Notes: generated from the letters alone by a model not told the origin. Shown: positions 1-9,855, counted from the stretch's first letter. The stretch is 64,000 nucleotides of DNA from Morinoia aosen (GCA_030386875.1 CM059564.1:41932075-41996074), one strand, 5' to 3'. A program made the numbers and translations.

Positions 1-877
1 ACTGCAAAATTGAACTGAACTAAGTAACACACAAAAAGCCTAAGAAGACTTCTACAAGTTTACAGTGAAGACTAGGAAGTTATGAATAAAGTCAGCTTTC
101 AAATTAAATATTTTTCCATATTTCTGTATAATATATAGTTAATACTTCAATTTTAATAATTAACAGGCAAATTTAAGAAGAAATTCTCAACTTGCTATTT
201 TGTGTCTCTCTGAATGAAGAAGATAAAAACATAGCATAACAAGGTATAATGCTTCCCCTATATTTTTAATAATTGTGAAACATTGGCATTTGCTTGCCAA
301 ATAAATTTTGAAAAACATGATATATATATGACCTCTTGGTAGGATTAATCAATTGCTTACATGAGCTTTGCAACACTAACAATCTCAAAGTGAATACAGT
401 GGAAGCCAAGTATTGAATCTGCTAAAAAAAAGTTATCACAAAATAGGATTACACTTCTTCAATGTTACAAATGTCCTGTTTAACTCCTTATAGAACTTGG
501 GTAGATTTTACATAACAGAGCAAAATAGGTTTATTTGATTGCTTCAAAATATATTAGAAATATGTTAGCAAAATTGCACAAAATACCTTTGAAAATTTTA
601 GATGTCAAGAAAATGCCAATATAATTAGCCATTTTATTCCAAAAATAAAATAATTTTTCAATATTATACTATTTTTTACTTTATTTTTTTGAACAATGTT
701 TTGAACTTGACTAGCATTTTTTGCTTATAAATTTTTTAGTGAATCTGCAATACAAGCAAAGAGAACTTCTGTTAAAAATGTCTTTGGCTTGATTGATTTA
801 ACTCATCTATCATATAAAGTACTGTAGTTTCCTGTTGTTATAAAGTAGTACTCAAGAATATGAGATGCTATACCAAC
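1..877. other. AT-rich intronic or flanking DNA
   Basis: Presumed first intron of the ALG12-like gene. Very AT-rich with no open frame of note and no recognised repeat. Confidence 0.5.
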
Positions 878-1009
878 CTCACTCAAGAATGGGCCATGGT
901 ACAACATATCATGACATGCTTGCATGTTGAAGCTTTCTTCCACTTTGGTGTAGGGGGCCAAGATGAGGTGGAAGACTGCCACCCCACCCACCAGACTCTC
1001 GGCTATCAT
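878..1009 (-). CDS. ALG12: ALG12-like mannosyltransferase, first coding exon (partial gene)
   Basis: Encodes 44 residues from ATG at 1009. The core [11 protein letters not shown] followed by [10 protein letters not shown] is the conserved N-terminal segment of ALG12, the ER-membrane dolichyl-P-mannose alpha-1,6-mannosyltransferase that adds the eighth mannose to the lipid-linked N-glycan precursor. A hydrophobic stretch ([11 protein letters not shown], residues 8-18) precedes it, as expected for the first membrane segment. The exon ends at a GAG|GTTGGT donor (phase 0). Upstream there is an acceptor, ATATTTCAG, ending at 1041; the 31 bases between it and the ATG are open in frame, so a coding or non-coding upstream exon is possible. 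The next conserved segment of the family (FPGVVPRT-like) is not found in 1-877, so the rest of the gene lies beyond the left edge. Family assignment is strong; start and exon ends are inferred. Confidence 0.8.
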
Positions 1010-1040
1010 CTTGCCAGCATCAAGATTATCTAATAAAATT

Positions 1041-1997
1041 CTGAAATATTAATTTAAATCAGAAAAAATAATCAAAAAATAGGTCAGAAGTTTTTTATCC
1101 AGCTTTGCATCATTAACAAAAATTGCACACATAATATACTAGATATGATTAAAAACAATATTTCTATTACTAAACAATATTCTTCACAGTGGATATTTAT
1201 TAACCTACATCAACTATGCATTCTGTAATCCATAACTTGAAGATAATTTTAACTGTTGAGTAAACTCATCAAAAGTTCTGTTTTTGTTTCTGGCTCTCTT
1301 TTAGACATTGATCAAAACCTTAATTATTAAAAAACATTTTTTTAACTAGCCTCAAAATTTCATAATTTTCTGTAAATTTTTAAAAACAAGACTTGTTTAA
1401 AACAAGTTACAATCGCATAAAATATGCACTAACAATAAAGGTTGCATAGTAATCCTAAGATTTATCAAAATAATGAAACCAGGGAGTTTACCATGACTCA
1501 AAACCATCATAAATTTGTGTTAAATAAGGTGTGATCTTGTGCCTGTCCTCTAAAAAACTTACCTGTCAGTTAATGCAAGATAATATAGCTATCTATTGCA
1601 GACTATTTATCATTATTGTAAAAAATAAAATCTAAACTATGAAGGATTACCTTAACCCCTTGCCTCCTCCTGATGGGAACTCCAATACCCAGATAGCTAG
1701 TGCTTCCAGTTTAGTACAATTGACAAAATTTCAAGGTAATTCACCTAGTAGGGAAATATCTTGAACTAAGTGACAAAATTAGAGCAATTAAAAGTATTCC
1801 TGCAACTATGTTTTCAAACATTCCATAAGTTTTGCATATGCAATTTTCTATTGGCATCCATTCAGTGTAAGCTTTAAGGCCCATGCAATACATTTAATAC
1901 CTTTTTTATTCAACTTGGGCAAGTTTTTTACGCATACATATATATGGATAAAAAAATTTCTCAGATTTTATGACCATTTTTTGGCATTAGAGTATAC
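1041..1997. other. Intergenic or 5' intron DNA upstream of the ALG12-like exon
   Basis: AT-rich, no gene seen. If the ATG at 1009 is the start codon, the promoter of the ALG12-like gene should lie here or further right, but no TATA or initiator site could be assigned with confidence. Confidence 0.4.
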
Positions 1998-2002
1998 ATT
2001 TT
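1998..2002. repeat. Target-site duplication, left (ATTTT)
   Basis: Five bases identical to 7037-7041, as integrases of LTR elements produce (4-6 bp). Confidence 0.85.
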
Positions 2003-2357
2003 TGTGGTGATGAAAAATTGGCCGCCGCAAATCCCGAGAATTGGGGTCTGGCTGTTGGCTGGCAACTGGCTGACTGGCTGGCGCAGCCTTTCCTGGCTGC
2101 CGCCACTGACTGGCGGCGGGCGAGTGACGTCAGTCTTCGAATGGATCTTGTCGAGTGCAGTCGCGCGTGTGGTTTGGCTCTTCGGTTTTTGCGTCGGTTG
2201 TGCCGGCGTGTTTTCTCTCGTTACGTCTGTGAGCAAGGCGGGTGCCTTGCTTTCGGAATTCCTCTGGTTGTACGAGGAAGGTCATCTAGCTGTGGCAGCT
2301 ACTTGACGGGTCTGCTGGCGGTGAAGGCATCGAGCAGATTTTGACGGTAAGCCAACA
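2003..2357 (+). repeat. 5' LTR
   Basis: A 355-bp terminal repeat, TGTGGTGATG...AAGCCAACA, matching 6682-7036 at every base I compared. The short frames inside it are chance. Confidence 0.95.
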
Positions 2358-2403
2358 AGCTATCTAGGCTTTTGGCGGTGGTAGCCTTCTTGTGGGCATC
2401 AAG

Positions 2404-3399
2404 ATGGCGGCGGCTGGAACGGCTGCGTCGGCTGAGGTGGCTGACGCAGCTGGAAAGGCTGCGGCAGCCGGAGCTGGCGATGCGGCATCGCCAGCGCCGC
2501 CGGCGGGGAGCATGTCGGGTGGTGTGCTTGTGGATGCTAGCCTGCTGGCGAACATCCTGACTCAGGCGCGCGGGCCGATCCTCGACCGTCTGTCTAGGCA
2601 GTTGCCTAAGCTGACGGGCGATGGGTCGGTCGACGCGCTTGAGTGGCTGGAGAGCTTGGAGAGGCTCTGCCAGCTGGAGCGGGTGGCTCCGACCGACATC
2701 ATCGGGTTCATGCTCGACGGCAACGCCGCTCGAGTGTTTCGCTCGATGACTGTCGGTGATGCGGGTCAGTGGCAGGCAGTTAGGGCTGTGTTGGCCTCGC
2801 AATTTGCTTTGCCTATGCAGGAAGCATATAGGCGGTTCACCGACCGTCGGCTTGGGGCCGGGGAATCGGTGGACGTGTACCTGGATGACCTGGCGCGTCT
2901 GGGTGGGAGGGTGGGGTCGACCAAGAAGGATTTGATTTTTAGGGTCAAATTCTATGAGGGTCTCCCCACTACTCTGTATACGTGGGCAGTTTCGCGGGGG
3001 GACGCGTATACTGCGCCGTTCGACGATGTAGTGTCGAGAGTGCGGGAGAGGATGGCCGCACAGAGGGCTGCTGCCGGGCGTGGCCAGGAGGTCAGGCGCG
3101 GAGCAGACCTTGCTGCTGCGGGGAAGCAGGGCAGTGGTGGCAAGGGTGCTTGTTACCGCTGCGGCGGTGCACACCGCGTGCGGGTTTGCCCGCAGAAGCC
3201 AGGCGCGGCGGCGCCTGCTGGCGGGGGGGCCAGGAAGGCTCCCGCCGCCAAACGGAAGTTTGCATGCTTTGCATGTGGGGAGGTCGGGCATTTTGCCGGT
3301 GACTGCCCGGCAGTAGGTAGGCCTGCGGTTGGTGGGTCGGGTTTCGCTGCGGAGGACGCCAGTCGGGGCGACGCGTCCTCCTCAATGGAATCCGCGTAA
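2404..3399 (+). CDS. gag: gag polyprotein of the LTR retrotransposon
   Basis: Open for 331 codons from ATG 2404 to TAA 3397-3399. The structural protein packages the element RNA. An Ala-rich N-terminus leads to a helical capsid-like middle (LEWLESLERLCQLE, then a QFALPMQEAYRRFTDRRL segment) and a basic C-terminus with two zinc knuckles. The first reads CYRCGGAHRVRVC (CX2CX3HX4C, one residue short of the canonical spacing); the second is CFACGEVGHFAGDC (canonical CX2CX4HX4C). An in-frame codon at 2392 (ATG GGC ATC AAG) is a possible alternative start. Pol lies in the -1 frame relative to gag and is open across the gag stop, so expression by -1 frameshifting is plausible but no slippery site was proven. 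Confidence 0.88.
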   Translation: MAAAGTAASAEVADAAGKAAAAGAGDAASPAPPAGSMSGGVLVDASLLANILTQARGPILDRLSRQLPKLTGDGSVDALEWLESLERLCQLERVAPTDIIGFMLDGNAARVFRSMTVGDAGQWQAVRAVLASQFALPMQEAYRRFTDRRLGAGESVDVYLDDLARLGGRVGSTKKDLIFRVKFYEGLPTTLYTWAVSRGDAYTAPFDDVVSRVRERMAAQRAAAGRGQEVRRGADLAAAGKQGSGGKGACYRCGGAHRVRVCPQKPGAAAPAGGGARKAPAAKRKFACFACGEVGHFAGDCPAVGRPAVGGSGFAAEDASRGDASSSMESA

Positions 3400-3401
3400 G
3401 C

Positions 3402-4223
3402 CAAGCTTACCGGAGGTCTCCTCCCCCCGAGGGAGGTGACGGCGCCCCCTCGGAGAGAGGGACCTTGAGCGGCACGGGTGTGTCGCTGGGTCGGGGCGAT
3501 CTAGAATCGCTCGGAGCGACTGGCGTTACGACGGGGCGTCGGTTGCCAGTCGTTCGTGCCATCTTGAATGGGCATTGTTCTTGGTGTCTGGTAGACTCCG
3601 GGAGCGAGCGGACGGTGGTTTGTCCGCGGGTGGTGGTGGGCCAATGCCCCCGGCCGGGGCGGCCGTTGCTAACGGCGGACGGCAGGACTTCCCATGTGGG
3701 GAAGCACTGTCGTGTGGTAGTCGGGTTGCAGGGGCATTGTTTTGGTGTCACTGCGCTCGTCATGCCGGAGTTGGGGAACCTTGGCGTGGACTGTCTACTC
3801 GGGAGTGATGTTATCGATCACATGGGGGGCGTCACCGTCAGAAGAGGTCCTGACTCGAAGTATGCGGTTGACTGGGGGAGATCTCGGTCAACTGGATGCT
3901 GTGGGGGGCCCAGCAATGGACTCACCCGTGCCAAGCTGGGAGCCGGCCTGGTGACGGGGGCGGGGTCGGTGGGGTCGAAAGGTGCGCCAGCACCGATCGA
4001 GATCGTCGACCCTGACTTTGTTGCTAGGTTCGCTGACGGTCGGTGGACCGTCAGTTGGCGGTGGTCCGAGAAGCCGCCCGAGGGGTTGCAGACTCGGGTC
4101 GCGGAGTACGGATGTACTCAGGCGCCTCACGTGCGGGAGCGCTATGAGGCGGAGATTCAGAGTTGGATCTCAAAGGGTTGGTTGAGGCGATGGCATGGCC
4201 CCATCCCGGGCGTCATTCCGTAG
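3402..4223 (+). CDS. pol: pol segment 1: protease and start of reverse transcriptase, ends at in-frame TAG
   Basis: Frame open from within the 3' part of gag through TAG at 4221-4223. The aspartic protease active site is seen as LVDSGSERTVV around 3585-3617, followed by a LGSDV-like flap and strand region. The segment ends with the N-terminal fingers of RT (EIQSWISKGWLRRW, then PGVIP). The TAG directly follows PGVIP and the same frame continues with LAVVQPTKDKVRP, so the stop interrupts the conserved RT N-terminus. It is either a nonsense mutation of this copy or a read-through codon. Confidence 0.82.
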   Translation, partial: QAYRRSPPPEGGDGAPSERGTLSGTGVSLGRGDLESLGATGVTTGRRLPVVRAILNGHCSWCLVDSGSERTVVCPRVVVGQCPRPGRPLLTADGRTSHVGKHCRVVVGLQGHCFGVTALVMPELGNLGVDCLLGSDVIDHMGGVTVRRGPDSKYAVDWGRSRSTGCCGGPSNGLTRAKLGAGLVTGAGSVGSKGAPAPIEIVDPDFVARFADGRWTVSWRWSEKPPEGLQTRVAEYGCTQAPHVRERYEAEIQSWISKGWLRRWHGPIPGVIP

Positions 4224-5024
4224 CTGGCCGTCGTGCAACCAACGAAGGACAAAGTCCGTCCAGTCATGGATTATCGTGAGTTGAACGGCTTTGTCGAATG
4301 TCATACTGGCGATGACATGGTCGCTGTGTGTGGCGACAAGATTCGGAAGTGGCGGCAGCTGCGGGGCGAGCTTAAGGTCGTCGACCTTAAGTCCGCGTAC
4401 CTGCAGATCCACGTTTCCGAGGATCTGTGGCGGTACCAGATCGTGAAGTTTAAGGGTGTGCCTTACGCTTTGACGCGATTAGGCTTTGGCCTCTCGTGTG
4501 CGCCTCGAATCATGACGGTGATTCTCGGCAAGGTTCTGTCGCTGACCGATCGCGTTCGTCGAGGGACGGACCACTATATCGATGATGTAGTGGTGTGTGA
4601 GTCCATTCTCAGCGCGCAGGAGCTCCGGGAGCATTTGGCACGGTACGGACTTGTGTCAAAGGAGCCTGAGTGCCTGGATGGAGGTCGGCTGTTGGGCATT
4701 TCTTTGCGGAAAGATGCCAACGGACATCTTCGAATGTCGCGGGGGACTGCTCTCTCCGAGTTTGGCTCGGTGAATGCCGGCCTGACGAAGAGAGGGCTGT
4801 TCTCCTTGTGCGGTCGGTTAGTTGGCCATTACCCCGTGGCGGGGTGGCTGCGTCCTTGTTGCAGTTTTTTGAAACGGCTGGGGTGCAGTGGCTCTTGGGA
4901 CGACCCGGTTGACGGTTCTGTCAGCTCGTTGGCTGCGGAGCTGTTGGCGCGGGCTCGTCGGGACGACCCTGTTGGGGGCGTGTGGGGGTGTCGACTCGCA
5001 TGGTACGGTTACCGTGTGGGCTGA
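4224..5024 (+). CDS. pol: pol segment 2: reverse transcriptase core
   Basis: Same frame as the protease segment. RT motifs are visible: VRPVMDYRELN, the first catalytic Asp in VVDLKSAYLQI, a FGLSCAPRIM segment, and the YIDD catalytic box at 4575-4586. The connection region follows. Translation in this frame ends at 5022-5024, while RNase H continues in the next frame; the two frames overlap from 4888. Two G5 runs (4974-4978 and 4984-4988) lie just where the reading changes, so a one-base indel there, in the element or in the assembly, is the simplest cause. Confidence 0.85.
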   Translation: MAVVQPTKDKVRPVMDYRELNGFVECHTGDDMVAVCGDKIRKWRQLRGELKVVDLKSAYLQIHVSEDLWRYQIVKFKGVPYALTRLGFGLSCAPRIMTVILGKVLSLTDRVRRGTDHYIDDVVVCESILSAQELREHLARYGLVSKEPECLDGGRLLGISLRKDANGHLRMSRGTALSEFGSVNAGLTKRGLFSLCGRLVGHYPVAGWLRPCCSFLKRLGCSGSWDDPVDGSVSSLAAELLARARRDDPVGGVWGCRLAWYGYRVG

Positions 5025-6642
5025 TGCCAGCTCCCTCGGAGTTGGTGTGGCCCTTGAGGTCGATGGCCGCATTGTGGAGGATGCGTCTTGGCTCCGAAAA
5101 GAGTCAGACCACCTTCATATCAATGTGGCCGAGTTGGAAGCGGTGGCGCGGGGTATCAATTTGGCGATTGCGTGGGGTTTTAAGACCTTCACGGTCGCCA
5201 GTGATTCCCGGACAGTCGTCACGTGGATGGACAACACTGTCGATGGCCGCAATCGTGTTCGCACGAAGGGCGCGGCAGAGATGCTCGTGAAGCGACGTCT
5301 TGGGGTGATCCGTGAGACGATCGCTGAGCATGGTCTGGTCGTGTCTGTTCGCTTCGTCTCGACGATCGAGAACAAGGCCGACCAGCTGACCAGGGTACCT
5401 AAGAGGTGGCTTAGTTACCGCGATGGTGGGGAAGCCGGCGCAGAGGTGGCGGCCGTGCTTGCCACTGGAGAGAGTGTCGAGGATGCCATCTGGGCGGCTC
5501 ATTTGCCGCATCATTTGGGCATTGATCGGACGCTCTACTTGGCGCGTCAGATCCGCAGTGATCTGTCGCGCGAACAGGTGAAGCGGGAGCTGGCTGGATG
5601 CGAGGCCTGCCAGCGGATCGACCCTGCGCTGCGGGGGGAAAATCTCGTGGAGCGGGGGGATCTGTCTGTGGAGGAGAGTTGGCGCCAGGTTGCAATTGAT
5701 GTGACCCACTATGGCACTAAGCTCTACCTGTCATTGGTTGACTGTGGTCCCTCGCGGTTCGCCATCTGGCGACGGCTGCTGAATGAGTCAGCAGCGAGTA
5801 TTGTCGCTCACTTGCGGGAAATCGTAATTGAGCGAGGGCCGTGTGACGAGTTGCTCCTGGACAATTCGACGGCGTTTCGATCAGCGACTGTGGCACAGTT
5901 CGCTGATGCGTGGGGGATTTCGCTGCGATTCCGTGCCGCCTACGCCCCGAGCGGCAACGGGATCGTGGAGAGAAATCATCGGACGATCAAGAGGATCGCC
6001 GCCAGGGGAGGTATCACTCCTGAGGAGGCTACATTCTGGTATAATGTGACGCCTCGGAAGGACACTGAGGCGGGCTCAGTCCCTTCGAGCGGTATTTTTC
6101 GGTATCGCTGGCGAGTGCCGTTTGACGTCAATCTTCGGGTGATTGATGGCTGCGCGAGCAACAGCTTTGCTGTCGGCGATGAGGTGTGGGTGAAGCCCCC
6201 GCTGCCTTCATGCACGAAGCAGTGGACGTCAGGTGAGGTCACCAGCGTCGTGTCAAAGTACGTGGTCTGCGTAGACGGCATGCCCAGGCATGTGCGCGAC
6301 GTCAGGAGACGACGCATTGGGGGTGATCGGGGCCGTGTCCCCGAGAATCACCGGGGCGCCGAGGGCGCTGCGGCGCCCGACGTAGTTATCTTCGGCGGAG
6401 GTGGCGGCGGTGGCGCAGCTCCTCTTGCGTTGCCTGAGAGGGTGGTGGTGGACGCATTAAACGCGGCGCCAGTGGCGCCGGCAGCAGAGAATGAGTTTAG
6501 TGAAGACTCACTTGAGGAAGAGGGCGAGGAGCCTGCCGCTACTGATGGAGAGGCAGAGCAGCCCCAGGGGGAGCCGGCGCAATTAAGGCGGTCACACCGT
6601 GAACGACGGCGTCCCTCGTACCTAAACGAGTACGAGTGCTAA
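4888..6642 (+). CDS. pol: pol segment 3: RNase H and integrase
   Basis: The coding match begins near 4990 (HGTVTVWADASSLG), the first catalytic strand of RNase H, followed by an AELEAVARG helix and a VASDSRTVV strand. A VRFVSTIENKADQLTRV segment closes RNase H. Integrase follows: a HHCC-type N-terminal zinc module (HHLGIDRT ... CEACQRI), then a core with Asp 5698, Asp 5860 and Glu 5968, giving the D,D(35)E spacing. A C-terminal beta-rich module (VGDEVWVK ... PRHVRDVR) follows, then an acidic, Ala/Glu-rich tail ending ...NEYEC. The first roughly 34 codons of this frame (4888-4989) probably are not translated in the native element. Confidence 0.87.
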   Translation: MALGTTRLTVLSARWLRSCWRGLVGTTLLGACGGVDSHGTVTVWADASSLGVGVALEVDGRIVEDASWLRKESDHLHINVAELEAVARGINLAIAWGFKTFTVASDSRTVVTWMDNTVDGRNRVRTKGAAEMLVKRRLGVIRETIAEHGLVVSVRFVSTIENKADQLTRVPKRWLSYRDGGEAGAEVAAVLATGESVEDAIWAAHLPHHLGIDRTLYLARQIRSDLSREQVKRELAGCEACQRIDPALRGENLVERGDLSVEESWRQVAIDVTHYGTKLYLSLVDCGPSRFAIWRRLLNESAASIVAHLREIVIERGPCDELLLDNSTAFRSATVAQFADAWGISLRFRAAYAPSGNGIVERNHRTIKRIAARGGITPEEATFWYNVTPRKDTEAGSVPSSGIFRYRWRVPFDVNLRVIDGCASNSFAVGDEVWVKPPLPSCTKQWTSGEVTSVVSKYVVCVDGMPRHVRDVRRRRIGGDRGRVPENHRGAEGAAAPDVVIFGGGGGGGAAPLALPERVVVDALNAAPVAPAAENEFSEDSLEEEGEEPAATDGEAEQPQGEPAQLRRSHRERRRPSYLNEYEC

Positions 6643-6673
6643 GCACTGGACACCGGGAGTTTCGTGAGAAACT

Positions 6674-6681
6674 GGAGGAGA
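6674..6681 (+). promoter_or_regulatory. Polypurine tract of the LTR retrotransposon
   Basis: GGAGGAGA lies immediately before the 3' LTR, the expected position of the primer for plus-strand DNA synthesis. Confidence 0.65.
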
Positions 6682-7036
6682 TGTGGTGATGAAAAATTGG
6701 CCGCCGCAAATCCCGAGAATTGGGGTCTGGCTGTTGGCTGGCAACTGGCTGACTGGCTGGCGCAGCCTTTCCTGGCTGCCGCCACTGACTGGCGGCGGGC
6801 GAGTGACGTCAGTCTTCGAATGGATCTTGTCGAGTGCAGTCGCGCGTGTGGTTTGGCTCTTCGGTTTTTGCGTCGGTTGTGCCGGCGTGTTTTCTCTCGT
6901 TACGTCTGTGAGCAAGGCGGGTGCCTTGCTTTCGGAATTCCTCTGGTTGTACGAGGAAGGTCATCTAGCTGTGGCAGCTACTTGACGGGTCTGCTGGCGG
7001 TGAAGGCATCGAGCAGATTTTGACGGTAAGCCAACA
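6682..7036 (+). repeat. 3' LTR
   Basis: A 355-bp terminal repeat matching the 5' LTR. It is preceded directly by a purine run and followed by the right copy of the ATTTT target duplication. Confidence 0.95.
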
Positions 7037-7041
7037 ATTTT
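7037..7041. repeat. Target-site duplication, right (ATTTT)
   Basis: Matches 1998-2002 on the other side of the LTR retrotransposon. Confidence 0.85.
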
Positions 7042-7264
7042 TAAAGCATAATTTTTTTTTCAATTTAAAAAGAAGCACCTGTTTACACAGAAAAAAAACA
7101 TGCTAGGGCAATTTTGCTGTTTCAGGGTAATGACTGTAATTATCTTACATAAATTTTCCCTTAACTATTTCAGTGTTGGGAAGAAAAGGGTTAACCTACC
7201 ATCAGTCTGTCATCAGCAGTAAAATGTCTACACCCTGTCAGCTATCACTGGAAAAGGGGCAATC

Positions 7265-7812
7265 AGTAAATGTTGCGGATTATCCGGGAATCAATTATCC
7301 ATTTTTCGAATCCTAAACATAGTAAATTAGATCGAAATAAACAAGTTTTCTTCTATGCACTTTCCGTCGTAAATGATTATTTTACGAATTATAGCGGTAG
7401 GTTTAGTTTCGCCTTTGATGACGAATGCGCTCAAATAAACAGCTACTCATTGATTTTTAATTTTTGTTGCTTGAATCATGGTAATAACATCAAAATAAAC
7501 TACTTTTCTTTTATACACTTTTTTGATCAAATGAATATTTTATGAGTTAGCGCGGTAGATTTAGTTTCGTCTTTGATAATGAGAAAACCGGAAGCGAGAT
7601 GCCATTGCAGCGTTGCCATTCGCCGAGCCAAATGAATTACTTCCCGCTTCAAACACTTTGAGTTACTGTAACTAATTTACCGCTATAACTTGTGAAATAC
7701 TTATTTACAACAGAAAGTGCATATAAGAAAACTTGCTTATTTTGATCTAATTAACAATGTTTCGGCACAAAAAAATTAAATATTGATTCCCGGATAATCC
7801 TCAACATTTACC
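7265..7812. mobile_element. Foldback MITE, copy 1
   Basis: Long terminal inverted repeats: the left end GTAAATGTTGCGGATTATCC matches the reverse complement of the right end with one difference, and the similarity continues inward for roughly 100 bp or more (for example the AAACAAGTTTTCTTCTATGCA and GAAAACTTGCTTATTTTGATC blocks). Flanking 8-mers GGGCAATC (7257-7264) and GGGCAGTC (7813-7820) look like a target duplication with one mismatch. The 91-codon frame inside is not protein-like. The internal sequence is related to the element at 9318-9855. Confidence 0.75.
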
Positions 7813-8119
7813 GGGCAGTCTTCCATTTCTCCCAATTATATATTATAAATATGACTATTTTGAATCATGCATATATTGAGAAAATATATTAAATTCAAGA
7901 TACAGTCTGTCAAAAAAAAACGGGAAAACCGACTCTTACTTTTTCAATGCTTGATTACAGTCTAAAATATATTTCATTTTTCTTTACCCTGAAACTTCTA
8001 TTTACTTTTCCTTTCTTTTTTACCAGGTTCACAGTGGGATTCAAGATTCTGCAACTTGTATTTATTGTTTATTTCAACTTTACTTTTTAACCACAGAAAA
8101 TAGTAATTGCGATCCCAGG
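7813..8119. other. Unassigned AT-rich DNA between two foldback elements
   Basis: About 300 bp, no gene or repeat recognised. Confidence 0.4.
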
Positions 8120-8690
8120 AATCACTAAGGGAACCCATTTAAGAACGTTTTACACGAATGACATTCTGCTCGCTGAAGCGTTATTTTCGAATAATTGAAC
8201 TTTGAAGTTGGCTTTTGCGCCAAAGGAAGCGAGCGCGTGAAACGGAATGTAATTAATAACGGAAGCTATTACAAACGTAATGAGGTTGGGTCGTGAGGAG
8301 GAGGCACAGTTCTTCTAGTGAAAATTATCAATAAAGCTTCTAACCTACCCATTAGGGTGATGACCGCAATCTTGTTTATAGCAGCTCCAAGATGGCGACC
8401 ACCATGGGCGCCGCCATCTTGGTGCCGATGTAAACAAGATTGAGATCGTCACCCTAATGGGTGGTTTAGAAGCTTTATTTATACTTTTCACTAAAAGAAC
8501 TGTGGCTACCCCTCACGACCCAACCTCTTTACGTTTTTAATAGGGGGTTAGCTGCCGTTTTTAATTAAATTACGCTCGCTTCCTTGGGCGCGCGAAGGCC
8601 AACTTCAAAGTTCAATAATTCGAAAATAACGCATTAGCGAGCAGAATGTCGTTCATGAAAAACGTTCTTAAATGGGTTCCTTTAGTGATT
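8120..8690. mobile_element. 571-bp near-palindromic foldback element
   Basis: Starts AATCACTAAGGGAACCCATT and ends with its complement (AATGGGTTCCTTTAGTGATT). The two arms of about 280 bp match closely all the way to a centre near 8400, with small indels. The centre reads CAAGATGGCGACC then CCATGGGCGCCGCCATCTTG, so both arms carry a CAAGATGGC core. No coding capacity. No convincing target duplication was found at the ends as defined. Confidence 0.8.
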
Positions 8691-9307
8691 GTTTGAAATA
8701 TAATTATTAATTTCCGTGATTGCATTAAACTTCACATTGACCCATTTTCATAGCTTCAATGATACTCACATTACACTCCTGATCCAATCCAGCAAGACAG
8801 CTCATACCGCAATCATCTTCAGCACATCTAGCATACCACTCATTCTCTCCATACTGCTCAAACATCACATTCATGAAACTCTCTCTCTCTTGCACATACT
8901 TACTACATTCCAGCACAAAATGCTCAATTTTTTCCTCTACTCCACTAATACACTGCCAACATAATCTGTTATTATTCTCATTCCACCTCCATGTACGTCT
9001 GTTCACACTCAATGACTTACATCTCATAGCAAACAAGAGTTGACCTCCAAAACTACCATCATAGAACATCTCAAACTTAGGTGCTTCCTTTATCATATAC
9101 CAGTTAAGTGTAGGCTTTTGCATCATGCTAAGCTTCCACTTTTTAAATCCATACTCTTTGGTTTGCCTCTCAATCTCTTTCTTCCACCTTTTGTAGTCTT
9201 ACTCAGGCCCTAAGTTATACCTCTAACAGTTATTAAACTCCAGTCATCCACAGGTCTCCCAATTCTAACATGAATAATTTTTTGCATACTAAGTTTCCTT
9301 GCATGCC

Positions 9308-9317
9308 CCCAACATAC
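9308..9317. repeat. Target-site duplication of MITE copy 2 (left)
   Basis: CCCAACATAC, identical to 9856-9865. Confidence 0.85.
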
Positions 9318-9855
9318 GGTATATCTGAAGATGACAGTTGTCGATTTTCCACTTTTTGGTGCCTAAACCTAATTAATTGAATCAAAATAAACAAGTTTTC
9401 TTCTATTCTTTTTTCGTCTCAAATGAGTATTTTACGATTTATAGCGGTAAGTTTAGTTTCGTCATTGATGACGAATGCGCTCGAACAGCTACTCATCAAT
9501 TTTCGAATTTTTGTTGCTTGAAACATGGTAATAACATCGAAATAAACAACTTTTATTCTATACACTTTTTTCGTCAAATGAGTATTTAAAGAGGTATAGC
9601 GGTAGGTTTGGTTTCGTCTTTCAAGACAGAGCGCTGGAAGCGAGACGCCATTGCAGTATTGCCATACAACTCGATCAAAGAATTTCTTTCCGCTTCAAAG
9701 ACTGGAGTTGCGGTAAGTCATTTACCGCTATAACTAATAAAATACTCATTTGAGACAAAAAGTGCATAGAAGAAAACTTGTTTATTTCGATCTAATTAAC
9801 TATGCTAAGGCATCGAAATTTACAAAATCAACAACTGTCATCTCCTTCAGATTTA
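9318..9855. mobile_element. Foldback MITE, copy 2, inserted in the LINE
   Basis: Terminal inverted repeats: left TATCTGAAGATGACAGTTGT; the right end read in reverse is AATCTGAAGGAGATGACAGTTG. The direct repeat CCCAACATAC flanks it on both sides (9308-9317 and 9856-9865), and removing the element rejoins the LINE, so the 10-bp duplication is secure. The interior (AAACAAGTTTTCTTCTAT, AGCGGTAAGTTTAGTTTCGT and their inverted counterparts) is shared with 7265-7812. A target duplication of 8-10 bp is typical of Mutator-like and some other DNA transposons; the superfamily is inferred. Confidence 0.85.

Larger units (their letters stand above)
2003..7036 (+). mobile_element. LTR retrotransposon, 5,034 bp, Ty3/Gypsy-like gene order
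   Basis: Flanked by two 355-bp LTRs that look identical by eye, each starting TG and ending CA, and by the 5-bp duplication ATTTT (1998-2002 and 7037-7041). Between them lie gag with zinc knuckles, then protease, reverse transcriptase, RNase H and integrase in that order. No envelope-like ORF is seen after integrase. The element is far more GC-rich than its surroundings. Identical LTRs mean a recent insertion, yet pol carries one in-frame TAG and one frame change. PR-RT-RH-IN order fits Ty3/Gypsy but also BEL/Pao; the lineage needs an RT phylogeny. Confidence 0.93.

Noticed and set aside
2370-2390. Primer-binding site TGGCGGTGGTAGCC after the 5' LTR
   Set aside because: It lies more than ten bases inside the LTR end and I could not match it to a tRNA 3' end.
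2299-3291. 330-codon minus-strand frame in the LTR element
   Set aside because: Shadow of gag on the opposite strand of GC-rich DNA; no domain.
5104-5709. 201-codon minus-strand frame
   Set aside because: Antisense shadow of RNase H/integrase.
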